From WHTI01 sp963756365 (lineage in GTDB: Bacteria > Actinomycetota > CADDZG01 > WHSQ01): a DNA stretch of 64,000 nucleotides. The notes under the pieces were generated by a model. That model ran no database searches. It was not told the DNA's origin and was given only the letters and a program-made list of their open reading frames with translations. The stretch lies in assembly GCA_963756365.1 (NCBI GenBank), contig CAVWNF010000003.1, positions 2,294,001-2,358,000 on the forward strand. Reading direction: 5' to 3'. Within the stretch, counting starts at the first letter, position 1; each line of letters starts with the position of its first letter. The translations under genes and the position numbers were made by a program. This document shows positions 52,358-60,725 of this stretch, piece by piece.

Positions 52358-52948
52358 ATGTTCGATCGTGGCCTTAGGTTCACCTTCCGCAACCTCGCGA
52401 CCCTCTTCCTGATGGTTGCCGCGATCGTCGTGCCCCTCAACCTCGTGAACACGTACGCGTTCAAGGACGTCGCTCGGGTGCGAGAGACCGGTGCTCAGAT
52501 CGAGCAACTGGATAAGGCGATCCTGGGGGTCGATCAAGACCGCTTCGAAACGGCCGAGAGGTTCGATCTGGTCGTTATCGTCGTCGAACTCGCCCTGCTT
52601 CCGCTGCTCCTGGGGGCGGCGCTGAAGGTTGCTCAGGACGAGGCCGCCTCGAGGCTCCCGAAGGTATCCGCCGGGCTCGCCTACGGGCTCCGACACCCTC
52701 GGGTGGGGGCGTTGCTGGCTGATCCCGGCCTCACTATCTCGGCCGTCGTCGGGGCGGGGGCGCTGTGGTTCCTCGCCTCCCGGATCGGCGGGATCCTCGC
52801 AGAGCCCCTCTACGATCGAGCCGCCTGGGCAGGACTGGGCCTGTTACGGGGCCTTGCATTCTCGGTCGCAGCCCCGTTCCTGCTGGGGCCTCTCGCCTAT
52901 CGAGCGGTTGCGGTTAAAGGTAGCCCCCCCGGCGAGCCGACCTCTTAG
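52358..52948 (+). CDS. Membrane protein of unknown function
   Basis: A 196-residue protein with about four hydrophobic segments: LATLFLMVAAIVVPLNLVNTYA, LVVIVVELALLPLLLGAALKV, LTISAVVGAGALWFLASRIGGIL and LRGLAFSVAAPFLLGPLAYRAVA. The charged first loop (DVARVRETGAQIEQLDKAILGVDQDR) is helical and probably outside. No family is recognised. It lies 59 nt before the FtsH-like gene on the same strand, so it may be in one transcription unit with that protease-like protein. Divergent from the glycosyltransferase gene. Confidence 0.5.
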   Translation: MFDRGLRFTFRNLATLFLMVAAIVVPLNLVNTYAFKDVARVRETGAQIEQLDKAILGVDQDRFETAERFDLVVIVVELALLPLLLGAALKVAQDEAASRLPKVSAGLAYGLRHPRVGALLADPGLTISAVVGAGALWFLASRIGGILAEPLYDRAAWAGLGLLRGLAFSVAAPFLLGPLAYRAVAVKGSPPGEPTS

Positions 52949-53007
52949 ATAGGGGTCGAGGCATTCCTGACCCCCTTCGTTATCCGATGCAGGGCTAGGG
53001 AGCAGGC

Positions 53008-54849
53008 TTGAAGAGGACCGAACCGACCGCCGTAGCGGAGGTCGCGCCCAAGACCGATACGTTCCGTGCCGTCGCGGAGAACCACCGCGCGGGCGTGAGC
53101 AAGATCCGGGAGAAGAACCGACTCCGGCGCCTTCGCTGGGTGGGGCTCCTGATCGCGCCGATCGCCGGCTACTTCATCAAGCGGGCGATCGAGGGCCGTG
53201 CACTCGGGTTCGGACTCCCCGATCTTGGCCCCGACGCGATGATCTATCTGCTCCCCCTGATGCTCATCGTCGTGATCGTCCTGATGATGCTGATGCCACT
53301 CGCGCAGGGGAAATCACCGCACGTTCGCTACAGCCCCGATCAGTTGGCGGTTCGATTCGATGATGTTCGCGGGGTCGATGTCGTCCTCGAGGAAGTCACC
53401 CGGACCCTGCAGATCTTCCTGACCTACAAGGAGTTCCGCGACGACCTGGGAGGCAACCCCCGACGCGGGATCCTCTTCGAGGGCAAGCCCGGCACCGGCA
53501 AGACCCACCTCGCGAAGGCGATGTCTTCTGAGGCCGGGGTTCCTTTCTTCTTCGTCTCAGCTCCAGCGTTCCAGTCGATGTTCTTCGGTATGACCGCGTT
53601 CAAGATCCGATCGTTCTTCAAGGAACTCAAGAAGGCGGCCCGGAAGGAAGGCGGGGCGATCGGCTTCATCGAAGAGATCGACGCCGTTGGCGGCACGCGT
53701 GGGGGGATGCAACAGGCAGCGCCCTATGAACAGTCTCGGATGACGAGCTGGCGGATGGGAACTTCCGATGCCGGGAGCATGGTCAACGAGCTCCTTATCC
53801 AGCTGCAGTCGTTCGACACTCCGGCGTTCGCCGGCCGCATGAAGAACCGGATGATCGACGTCGTCAACCTCTTCCTCCCCCAGAAGCGACAGGTGAAGAA
53901 GAAGCCGGCCCCGTACTCGAACATCCTCATCATCGGAGCGACCAACCGAGCGGACTCCCTCGACCCGGCCTTGATGAGGCCCGGGCGCTTCGATCGCACC
54001 CTCTACTTCGATCTCCCTGGCCTACAAGGCCGGCGAGAGCTGATCGGTTACTTCCTCGACAAGCGCCAGCACGCTCCCGAGATGGACGGTCCTGAGCTGC
54101 GCGACGAACTCGCCTCGATGACGCTCGGCTACAGCCCTGCGATGCTCGAGCACATCCTCGACGAAGCCCTCGTTTGGGCGATCCGCGACGGACGCAAGAA
54201 ACTCGGATGGCGCGACATACAACGTGCGCGGCTGTCTGAGGAGATCGGCCTCGCCAACCCCGTTACCTACAGCGAGCGTGAAAGACGCTTGATCGCCACG
54301 CACGAAGCCGGACACGCGGTCGCCGCGTACCTCTCGGAAAGCAAGCGAAAGCTCGAGGTCCTCTCGATCATCAAGCGGCGGGAAGCCCTTGGCCTGCTGG
54401 CTCACTCCGATGTGGAAGAGCGCTTCACCCGGACGAAGACTGATCTCGAATCGACGATCAAGATCGCTTTCGGGGGCATGTGTGCGGAGCAGATCTTCTT
54501 CGGCGAGTCTGGAACGGGCCCCTCTTCGGACCTCGCTGCCGCAACGAGTATCGCCGCCCAGATGGTCGGATCGTTCGGCATGGGATCGTCTCTCGTCAGC
54601 TACGAAGCCGTACAGAACGGTGCCCACTCGTCACCGAACATCGTGGCCAAGGTTCTGAGCAACGACGACACGAAGCGTGAGGTCGACGAGATGCTCCGCC
54701 GACACAAAGATCAGGTCACCTACATGTTGGAGCAGAACCGAGACCTGGTCGAAGCACTCCGCGATGCGCTCCTGGAACACGAAGAGCTGCTGGGTGACGA
54801 GATCATGGCTGCCGTTGAAGTCGCTCTCGAGCGACGCAAAGAACTTTAG
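53008..54849 (+). CDS. Divergent FtsH-like AAA+ zinc metalloprotease
   Basis: A 613-residue membrane protein. Two N-terminal helices (about residues 44-60 and 77-100) are followed by an AAA+ domain with Walker A GKPGTGKT at 159-166. Walker B is FIEEID at 220-225, with Glu replacing the usual Asp. The second region of homology is ATNRADSLDPALMRPGRFDR. The peptidase domain has HEAGH at 432-436 and a candidate third zinc ligand Asp near 508 (PSSDLAAAT). Compared with canonical FtsH it has long insertions between Walker B and the second region. It starts at TTG 53008 after GGGAGCAGG. Whether it is proteolytically active or a specialised paralogue is not known. Confidence 0.85.
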   Translation: MKRTEPTAVAEVAPKTDTFRAVAENHRAGVSKIREKNRLRRLRWVGLLIAPIAGYFIKRAIEGRALGFGLPDLGPDAMIYLLPLMLIVVIVLMMLMPLAQGKSPHVRYSPDQLAVRFDDVRGVDVVLEEVTRTLQIFLTYKEFRDDLGGNPRRGILFEGKPGTGKTHLAKAMSSEAGVPFFFVSAPAFQSMFFGMTAFKIRSFFKELKKAARKEGGAIGFIEEIDAVGGTRGGMQQAAPYEQSRMTSWRMGTSDAGSMVNELLIQLQSFDTPAFAGRMKNRMIDVVNLFLPQKRQVKKKPAPYSNILIIGATNRADSLDPALMRPGRFDRTLYFDLPGLQGRRELIGYFLDKRQHAPEMDGPELRDELASMTLGYSPAMLEHILDEALVWAIRDGRKKLGWRDIQRARLSEEIGLANPVTYSERERRLIATHEAGHAVAAYLSESKRKLEVLSIIKRREALGLLAHSDVEERFTRTKTDLESTIKIAFGGMCAEQIFFGESGTGPSSDLAAATSIAAQMVGSFGMGSSLVSYEAVQNGAHSSPNIVAKVLSNDDTKREVDEMLRRHKDQVTYMLEQNRDLVEALRDALLEHEELLGDEIMAAVEVALERRKEL

Positions 54850-55703
54850 AGACCAGCGAAGAGATCGTCTTCGGGCGAGTCTGAATCCACCCGGGACTTG
54901 ATCAGCGTGTAGTCCTCCCACGGATAGACCTTCTTGTGCATGTCATCCGGCACCGCGAACCAGAAGCTATCGGGATCGATCTGAGTCGCGTGGGCCAAGA
55001 GCGCCTTGGTCCGTAGCTCGATGTAGTCACCGACATCGACCCGGGTCGTGACCTCGGGCTCGTCGAATCCGAATGTGTCCCAGTTCTCGAGCCAGCCCGC
55101 GTATGGAGGCTCCTGTCCTTCCGCAACCGCGGCGTCATTGAGCAACTGGAAACGGTTCTTGGTGAAGGTTGCGAAGAAGTAGAGCTTCTGGGGAGTCCAC
55201 GGCTCGCCCGCGTCCGGGTACTTGTCGGGGTCGCCGGCCTCCTCGAACGCCCGCAGGCCGTACTCCCACACCTTGATGTGGTCGGGATGCTCGTAGCCAC
55301 GCGATTCGTCGTACGACAGGATGACTTCGGGCTGCTCTTTGCGGATGATCCCGATCAGTCTCTCCATGACCTCGTCAGGGTCTGCCTTCCAGAACGCATC
55401 CGGGTTCTTGTTCGCATCCGAGTCGGGCATCCCGGAATCCGGGTAACCCAAGTAATAGACCTCCGACACCCCGAGGATGTCGCACGCGGTCTCGAGCTCT
55501 GCCTTGCGAAGCTCGACCATCCGTTCCTTGATCCCAGGCTTGTCCATCCGTGGGTTCAGGATGTCTCCGGCACCGCCATCGGTCGCGCACACGAGGACCA
55601 CTCGGGCGCCTTCCGCCGCGTACTTGGCCATCGTGCCGGCCCCCTTCGACGACTCGTCGTCGGGGTGAGCGTGGAACGCCAGCAAGGTTCTCTGTTTGGT
55701 CAT
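54846..55703 (-). CDS. mca: Mycothiol S-conjugate amidase (Mca-like PIG-L deacetylase)
   Basis: A 285-residue zinc amidase of the PIG-L fold. The metal site is LAFHAHPDDESSKGAGT, with DGGAGD, and the second histidine is in YEHPDHIKVWEYGL. Length and the C-terminal region (FWFAVPDDMHKKVYPWEDYTLI) match Mca, which removes mercapturic acids from mycothiol conjugates during detoxification. It differs from the shorter MshB deacetylase. Its presence implies mycothiol as the low-molecular-weight thiol. It is convergent with the FtsH-like gene (4-nt overlap) and divergent from a small membrane gene. Confidence 0.9.
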   Translation of the reverse strand: MTKQRTLLAFHAHPDDESSKGAGTMAKYAAEGARVVLVCATDGGAGDILNPRMDKPGIKERMVELRKAELETACDILGVSEVYYLGYPDSGMPDSDANKNPDAFWKADPDEVMERLIGIIRKEQPEVILSYDESRGYEHPDHIKVWEYGLRAFEEAGDPDKYPDAGEPWTPQKLYFFATFTKNRFQLLNDAAVAEGQEPPYAGWLENWDTFGFDEPEVTTRVDVGDYIELRTKALLAHATQIDPDSFWFAVPDDMHKKVYPWEDYTLIKSRVDSDSPEDDLFAGL

Positions 55704-55721
55704 GACCGCTAGGCTACCGGC

Positions 55722-56210
55722 ATGACCACCGCTTCTGGAAGGGACTATTTCGACCGCGCCCGCATCGTGGCGGTCGGGCTGGCTGCGGTCGCCGGAGTGG
55801 CCACCGTCGCTGGCTCATTCATGACGTGGGCCTCGGCCGGGCGCCCACCCGATGAGGTCGCCGGTGAGTTCGCACTTGGTGCTTTCAGCCCGCCCGTTTC
55901 AGGCTTCGACGCAGGTGACGGGAAGATCGTGATCGGAGCCGCCAGCTTCATGCTCGTCGGAGCTCTGCTCCTCGGGGTCACTAGGCGGAGCCGCTACGGA
56001 CTGCTGGTGATGGTCGCCTCGATCGTTTCTGGGGCCGTGGCCATCGCCGCATATCGAGCGCTCGACGACCCGGCCTCCGACTTCTACCGCCGCCTCGATC
56101 TCACCGGCATCATCGATCCGGGTCCCGGATTGATCCTCGTCACGGCGGCAGGGCTCGTGGGCGTAGTTGCCGGCGGCCTGGGCATGATCGCGAGCCCGTC
56201 CGACCGCTAG
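55722..56210 (+). CDS. Small membrane protein
   Basis: A 162-residue protein with four helices: IVAVGLAAVAGVATVAGSFMTWA, IVIGAASFMLVGALLLGVT, GLLVMVASIVSGAVAIAAY and GLILVTAAGLVGVVAGGLGMIA. The loop between the first two is Gly/Pro-rich. I recognise no domain beyond the general four-helix type of short actinobacterial membrane proteins. Divergent from mca (18 nt between start codons) and convergent with nadA, which it overlaps by 4 nt. Confidence 0.55.
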   Translation: MTTASGRDYFDRARIVAVGLAAVAGVATVAGSFMTWASAGRPPDEVAGEFALGAFSPPVSGFDAGDGKIVIGAASFMLVGALLLGVTRRSRYGLLVMVASIVSGAVAIAAYRALDDPASDFYRRLDLTGIIDPGPGLILVTAAGLVGVVAGGLGMIASPSDR

Positions 56211-57181
56211 ACGATCGCGATCATGCGTTCGATCGCGAGGCGGGCCTTATCGGCGATGTCCTTCGGGACCGTGACCTCGTCTTGTCCGGTCTGCAGGCAG
56301 CGCAGCAGCTTCTCGGGCGTGATCATCTTCATGTAGCCGCAGACCGCACGTTCGTTCGCAGGGATCAGATCGGGCTTCGGGTTCTCCTTGCGGAGGCGGT
56401 GGAGCATCCCGGTCTCGGTCGCCACGATCACCTGCGGCGCGGTGGTCTCCTGCATCCGCCTGACCATGCCTCCTGTGCCGAGCACGAACGTTCGGTCCGC
56501 AGGTAGATCGCCGGTTGACAGCAGGTACATGCACTGCGAGCTGCACCCGCACTCGGGATGGATGTGCAGCTCCGCCTCGGGATAGGTCGCCATCGTGTCC
56601 TGGATGTGGGACGGCTCGATGCCAGCGTGAACGTGACACTCGCCCATCCAGATATGCATCTTGCGCCCGGTCTGTCGTTCAACGTGCGCGCCCAGGAACA
56701 TGTCCGGTCCGAACAGGATCTCCTTGTCCGCAGGGATCGATTCGACGATCTGGACCGCGTTGGCCGAGGTGCAGCAGTAGTCGGTCTCGGCCTTCACCTC
56801 GGCGGTGGTGTTGACGTACATCACGACGACCGCGCCGGGGTGCTCGGCCTTCCACTCGCGCAGTTGATCCGCGGTGATCGACGACGCCAGGCTGCAGCCA
56901 GCGTCCTTGTCGGGGATCAGGACCCGCTTGTCGGGGGCCAGGATCTTGGCCGACTCGGCCATGAAGTGAACCCCACAGAAAACGATCGTTGAGGCGTCTG
57001 CTTCGGCGGCGATCCGCGACAACTCGAGAGAGTCACCCACATGATCGGCGACGTCTTGGACGGCAGGGACCTGGTAGTTGTGGGCGAGGATGACCGCGTC
57101 CTGCTCGCGGGCGAGACGCTTGACCTCCTCGGCCCACCGCTCGTCTACGCCGCTGGCGAGCGCCTCTGCGGTGAGAACCAT
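56207..57181 (-). CDS. nadA: Quinolinate synthase NadA
   Basis: A 324-residue [4Fe-4S] enzyme that condenses iminoaspartate with dihydroxyacetone phosphate to quinolinate. The blocks are LAHNYQVPAVQDVADHVGDSLELSR, VFCGVHFMAESAKILAPDK, DAGCSLASSI, VMYVNTTAEVKAETDYCCTSANAVQ and WMGECHVH. The cysteines in DAGCSL, HPECGC and AVCGYMK are the candidate cluster ligands. The ATG at 57181 lies 1 nt after the nadC stop. Its substrate comes from NadB, encoded 25 kb away. Confidence 0.95.
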   Translation of the reverse strand: MVLTAEALASGVDERWAEEVKRLAREQDAVILAHNYQVPAVQDVADHVGDSLELSRIAAEADASTIVFCGVHFMAESAKILAPDKRVLIPDKDAGCSLASSITADQLREWKAEHPGAVVVMYVNTTAEVKAETDYCCTSANAVQIVESIPADKEILFGPDMFLGAHVERQTGRKMHIWMGECHVHAGIEPSHIQDTMATYPEAELHIHPECGCSSQCMYLLSTGDLPADRTFVLGTGGMVRRMQETTAPQVIVATETGMLHRLRKENPKPDLIPANERAVCGYMKMITPEKLLRCLQTGQDEVTVPKDIADKARLAIERMIAIV

Positions 57182-57182
57182 C

Positions 57183-58013
57183 TCACTCCACCTCCAGTGC
57201 GAGATCTACCGAGCGCGCAGAATGGGTCAGTGCACCGCTCGAGATGAGGTCCACACCGGTCTCGGCATAGGACCGTAGGTTGTCGATCGTGACTCCGCCG
57301 GAGGCCTCGAGGATCACTTTGCCCCCGGCCCTCGTCACTGCTTCCCGCACCATCCCGGGCGACATGTTGTCGAGCAGGACGGCGTCGGCCCCGGCCGCTA
57401 TCGCCTCATCGAGTCCGTCGAGATCCGTCACCTCGACCTCGACCTTTAGTCCGTGGGGGGCGACCTCGAGGGCTCGATGAACGGCCTCGGTCACGGATCC
57501 GGCCGCAACGATGTGGTTGTCCTTGATGAGGATCCCGTCATCGAGTCCGTGCCGGTGGTTCGTTCCGCCACCGACCGTCACGGCGTACTTCTCTAGGATC
57601 CTGAGCCCAGGCGTCGTCTTGCGGGTGTCGACCACCTTGGCGGTCGTCCCGTCGATCCGAGCGACATAGGCGGCTGTGGTGGTGGCGACCCCGGAGAGAC
57701 GAGCGAGAAGGTTGAGAGCGGTCCTCTCTCCGGTGAGGATCGTTCGCAGAGGGCCGGTCATCTTCACGATGACGTCTCCGGCGGCGACCCGATCTCCGTC
57801 GGCCACAACTGGAGCCCAGTCAAGGCCGCCCCCAGCGTGCTCGAAGCACTGCTCCGCAGCGTCGAGCCCCGCGACCACGAACGCTTCGCGCGCCTCGATC
57901 CGAGCGGTTCCGCGCGCGTCCTCATCCACGACTGCTTGGGTCGTTAGATCGCCCCTGCCGACGTCCTCGGCGACGAAGTTCCTGATCGTGTCATCGAGCT
58001 CACGCATGGTCAT
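57183..58013 (-). CDS. nadC: Nicotinate-nucleotide pyrophosphorylase (carboxylating) NadC
   Basis: A 276-residue quinolinate phosphoribosyltransferase that makes nicotinate mononucleotide. Motifs: the Lys in VVDTRKTTPGLRILEKYAV, GGGTNHRHGLDDGILIKDNHI, VEVEVTDLDGLDEAIAAGADAVLLDNM and LEASGGVTIDN. It is upstream of nadA and cotranscribed with it. The leader contains two mutually exclusive stem-loops (described separately). ATG at 58013 precedes MRELDDTIRNFVAEDVGRGDLTT, the normal N-terminus. Confidence 0.95.
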   Translation of the reverse strand: MTMRELDDTIRNFVAEDVGRGDLTTQAVVDEDARGTARIEAREAFVVAGLDAAEQCFEHAGGGLDWAPVVADGDRVAAGDVIVKMTGPLRTILTGERTALNLLARLSGVATTTAAYVARIDGTTAKVVDTRKTTPGLRILEKYAVTVGGGTNHRHGLDDGILIKDNHIVAAGSVTEAVHRALEVAPHGLKVEVEVTDLDGLDEAIAAGADAVLLDNMSPGMVREAVTRAGGKVILEASGGVTIDNLRSYAETGVDLISSGALTHSARSVDLALEVE

Positions 58014-58027
58014 CTCTCAAACTCTAA

Positions 58028-58105
58028 GGGGACCGTCCAGGTCCCCGCCCTACAGGACGGAACCCTCTTGGCTTCCGCCTACAGGGTTCAACCACCGGGG
58101 ACCTG
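58028..58105 (-). promoter_or_regulatory. Leader of nadC with alternative pairing of GGTCCCC arms
   Basis: On the minus strand, 5' to 3', the region between ilvA and nadC holds four elements. They are CAGGTCCCC (58105-58097), an inner stem GAACCCT/AGGGTTC (58089-58083 and 58066-58060), GGGGACCTG (58046-58038) and GGTCCCC (58034-58028). The middle GGGGACC can pair with either outer arm, a classic mutually exclusive arrangement. The second hairpin ends 14 nt before the nadC start. It could be a terminator for ilvA, an attenuator, or chance. Confidence 0.45.
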
Positions 58106-58118
58106 TATGCCTTCCGGT

Positions 58119-59336
58119 CTAGAACCTTTCGAGTCCGTAGCCGGCGGCCCCGAGGGCCCGCACTAGTTCCTCGATGTGATCGGGCCCCTTCGTCTCGAGG
58201 GCAAGGGTCAGATCAACGTCGCCCACATGGACCCGGGCCCCCTCGCGATGGTGCTCGACACCGACGATGTTCGCTCCGAGTTCGGCCACCAAGCCGATCA
58301 ACCTGTGAAGTTCCCCGGGGCGATCCGGGATGCGCGTGTGGAAGGCGAAGTAGCGGCCCGATGCCGAGAGCCCGTAGCGGATGACCGTAAGGAGCAGCAA
58401 GGGGTCGATGTTTCCCCCCGAGAGCACCACGACCGTGGGTGGTTTCATCAGTTTGGGATGTTCGAGGACCGCGGCCACCCCAGCCGCGCCGGCGGGCTCG
58501 AGGACGAGTTTCATGCGCTCGGCGCTGAGCACGAGGGCCTCGGCGATCGTGTCGTCGGAAACGGTTACGACCTCATCGACCAGGGCCGAGATGTGGGCGA
58601 AGGTCACCTCGCCCGGCTTAACCGCGGCGATCCCATCCGCGATGGTCGACAGATGATCGAGCGCCACCGGGTGCCCCTGAGCCAGCGAGGGTGGGAAGGC
58701 CGCCGCGCCGGCCGCCTGGACCCCGATCATCCGGACGTTCGGCTTGAGAGCCTTGACCGCGGCGGCGATGCCGGACATCAGCCCGCCGCCACCTACCGGA
58801 ACCACGACGGTCGCCGCATCCGGAACCTGCTCGATGATCTCGAGACCTATCGTGCCCTGCCCGGCCACGATGTGAGGGTGGTCGTAGGGATGGACGAACA
58901 CCCGATCCCGCTCGGTCGCGAACGCCTGCGCGGCGGTCAGCGCCTCACCGACATTCGAACCCTCGAGAACGACCTCGGCTCCATACCGCTTGGTGGCTTC
59001 TATCTTCGGGAGAGGCGCTGCTTCGGGCATGAATACCGTGCACGCGCAGTCGCTGAGGCTCGCCGCTAGGGCCGCCCCCTGAGCGTGGTTACCGGCCGAT
59101 GCGGCCACGACCCCGGCCGCCTTCTCGGACTCCGAGAGGCGCGAGATGCGGTTGTACGCCCCACGGATCTTGAATGATCCGGTCCGCTGGAGGTTCTCGG
59201 CCTTGATGAAGACCTCGCCCTCGCAGAGCCCCGACAGAGCCCTTGATCGGTCGAGCGGAGTGGCCACCGCCACCCCCTCGAGACGGGCGCGAGCGTCGTA
59301 GATCTCATCGAGGCCGACAAGCTTCGTGCTGGTCAT
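58119..59336 (-). CDS. ilvA: Threonine dehydratase (IlvA type) with C-terminal ACT domain
   Basis: A 405-residue PLP enzyme that converts threonine to 2-oxobutanoate, feeding isoleucine synthesis. The PLP lysine is in NLQRTGSFKIRGAYN. Further blocks are AASAGNHAQG, VPVGGGGLMSGIA and the C-terminal SGGNIDP. The last 80 residues (YFAFHTRIPDRPGELHRLIGLVAELGANIVGVEHHR) form an ACT domain that usually binds a regulatory amino acid. ATG at 59336 was chosen over an upstream frame because it precedes MTSTKLVGLDEI. It is divergent from the DAHP synthase gene. Confidence 0.92.
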   Translation of the reverse strand: MTSTKLVGLDEIYDARARLEGVAVATPLDRSRALSGLCEGEVFIKAENLQRTGSFKIRGAYNRISRLSESEKAAGVVAASAGNHAQGAALAASLSDCACTVFMPEAAPLPKIEATKRYGAEVVLEGSNVGEALTAAQAFATERDRVFVHPYDHPHIVAGQGTIGLEIIEQVPDAATVVVPVGGGGLMSGIAAAVKALKPNVRMIGVQAAGAAAFPPSLAQGHPVALDHLSTIADGIAAVKPGEVTFAHISALVDEVVTVSDDTIAEALVLSAERMKLVLEPAGAAGVAAVLEHPKLMKPPTVVVLSGGNIDPLLLLTVIRYGLSASGRYFAFHTRIPDRPGELHRLIGLVAELGANIVGVEHHREGARVHVGDVDLTLALETKGPDHIEELVRALGAAGYGLERF

Positions 59337-59384
59337 GCGTGGAATCGTCCCACGGACACCCCCCGGCACGCGACGATTACGGGT

Positions 59385-60725
59385 ATGACCCGATGGAGTC
59401 CCGCGTCATGGAGGGATGTTCCCGCCGCCCAGCAGCCGGAGTGGCCGGATCAGCGCGTCCTCGCCGAGTCGCTCGAGGAGCTCGCCCTGCTTCCTCCGCT
59501 CGTGTTCGCCGGAGAGGCGCGGAGCCTGACCTCGGCACTCGCCAAGGTTGCCGACGGGGAGGCTTTCCTCCTCCAGGCGGGCGACTGTGCCGAATCGTTC
59601 GGTGACTTCTCGGCCGACGCGATCCGGGACAAGCTCAAGATCATCCTGCAGATGGCGATCGTCCTGACCTACGCGGCCGGGATGCCGGTCCTCAAGGTCG
59701 GACGGATCGCCGGGCAGTTCGCCAAGCCTCGCTCGAAGGGTGAGGAGACGATCGATGGCGTGTCCTTGCCCTCGTTCCGCGGCCATTCGGTCAACGACGA
59801 CCACTTCGATGCCGTTGGCCGCATCCCCGACCCCCGCCGACTCGTTAAGAGCTACCACCAGAGTGCCGCGACCCTGAACCTGATCCGCGCGTTCACCAAG
59901 GGTGGGTTCGCCGACATCAACAAGCTGCATACCTGGAACCAGGAGTTCGTCGCCGAGAGCAAGCAGGGTCAACGTTACGAACAGGTTGCTCGCGAGATCG
60001 ACCGTGCGCTTCGCTTCATGGCGGCCACTGGGATCGATCTATCCGAGGAGTCTGAACTCCACGAGGTCGACTTCTACACGAGCCACGAAGCGTTGCTTCT
60101 GGGATACGAGGAAGCGCTGACCCGAGAAGACAGCCTGACCGGTGACTACTACGACTGTTCGGCGCACCTTCTGTGGGTCGGGGAGCGCACCCGGCAGATC
60201 GACGGAGCTCACGTTCGGTTCCTCTCCGGAGTGAAGAATCCGGTCGCGGTGAAACTCGGTCCCAACGCTAGCGCGGACGACGCGGTCGCCATCGCCGATG
60301 CTCTCGATCCCGACGGCCTGCCGGGTCGTCTGACGTTCATCACGAGGATGGGGGCCGACTCGGTCACCGAGAAGCTCCCGCCGCTCATCCGCGCGATCGA
60401 TGGCACCGGGCGCAAGGTCGTCTGGGTATGCGATCCGATGCACGGCAACACGATCTCATCGGGCAAGGGCTACAAGACGCGCAGGTTCGCGGACATCCTT
60501 GCGGAGCTCAAAGGCTTCTTCTCGGTGCACCAGCAGGAGGGCACCGTCCCCGGCGGCGTGCACCTCGAGTTGACCCATGAGAACGTCACCGAATGCCTCG
60601 GCGGGGCCGAAGAGGTTCTCGACGGTCAATTGCAGGACCGCTACCAGGCGCTCTGCGACCCGCGCCTCAACGCGCGCCAATCACTGGATCTAGCCTTCGA
60701 ACTGGCGGAGATGATCCAGCGCTAG
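59385..60725 (+). CDS. aroF: Class II 3-deoxy-7-phosphoheptulonate synthase
   Basis: A 446-residue enzyme for the first step of the shikimate pathway, from erythrose 4-phosphate and PEP. It is the class II (plant/actinobacterial) type: WPDQRVLAESLEELALLPPLVFAGEARSL, LLQAGDCAESF with the metal-binding Cys, VGRIAGQFAKPRS, HEALLLGYEEALTR, the DCSAHLLWVGERTRQ block and WVCDPMHGNT. It has the C-terminal VTECLGGAEEV. It is shorter than the Mycobacterium tuberculosis enzyme at the N-terminus. The start codon is 48 nt from the divergent ilvA start. The 3' end overlaps the convergent protease by 4 nt. Confidence 0.95.
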   Translation: MTRWSPASWRDVPAAQQPEWPDQRVLAESLEELALLPPLVFAGEARSLTSALAKVADGEAFLLQAGDCAESFGDFSADAIRDKLKIILQMAIVLTYAAGMPVLKVGRIAGQFAKPRSKGEETIDGVSLPSFRGHSVNDDHFDAVGRIPDPRRLVKSYHQSAATLNLIRAFTKGGFADINKLHTWNQEFVAESKQGQRYEQVAREIDRALRFMAATGIDLSEESELHEVDFYTSHEALLLGYEEALTREDSLTGDYYDCSAHLLWVGERTRQIDGAHVRFLSGVKNPVAVKLGPNASADDAVAIADALDPDGLPGRLTFITRMGADSVTEKLPPLIRAIDGTGRKVVWVCDPMHGNTISSGKGYKTRRFADILAELKGFFSVHQQEGTVPGGVHLELTHENVTECLGGAEEVLDGQLQDRYQALCDPRLNARQSLDLAFELAEMIQR

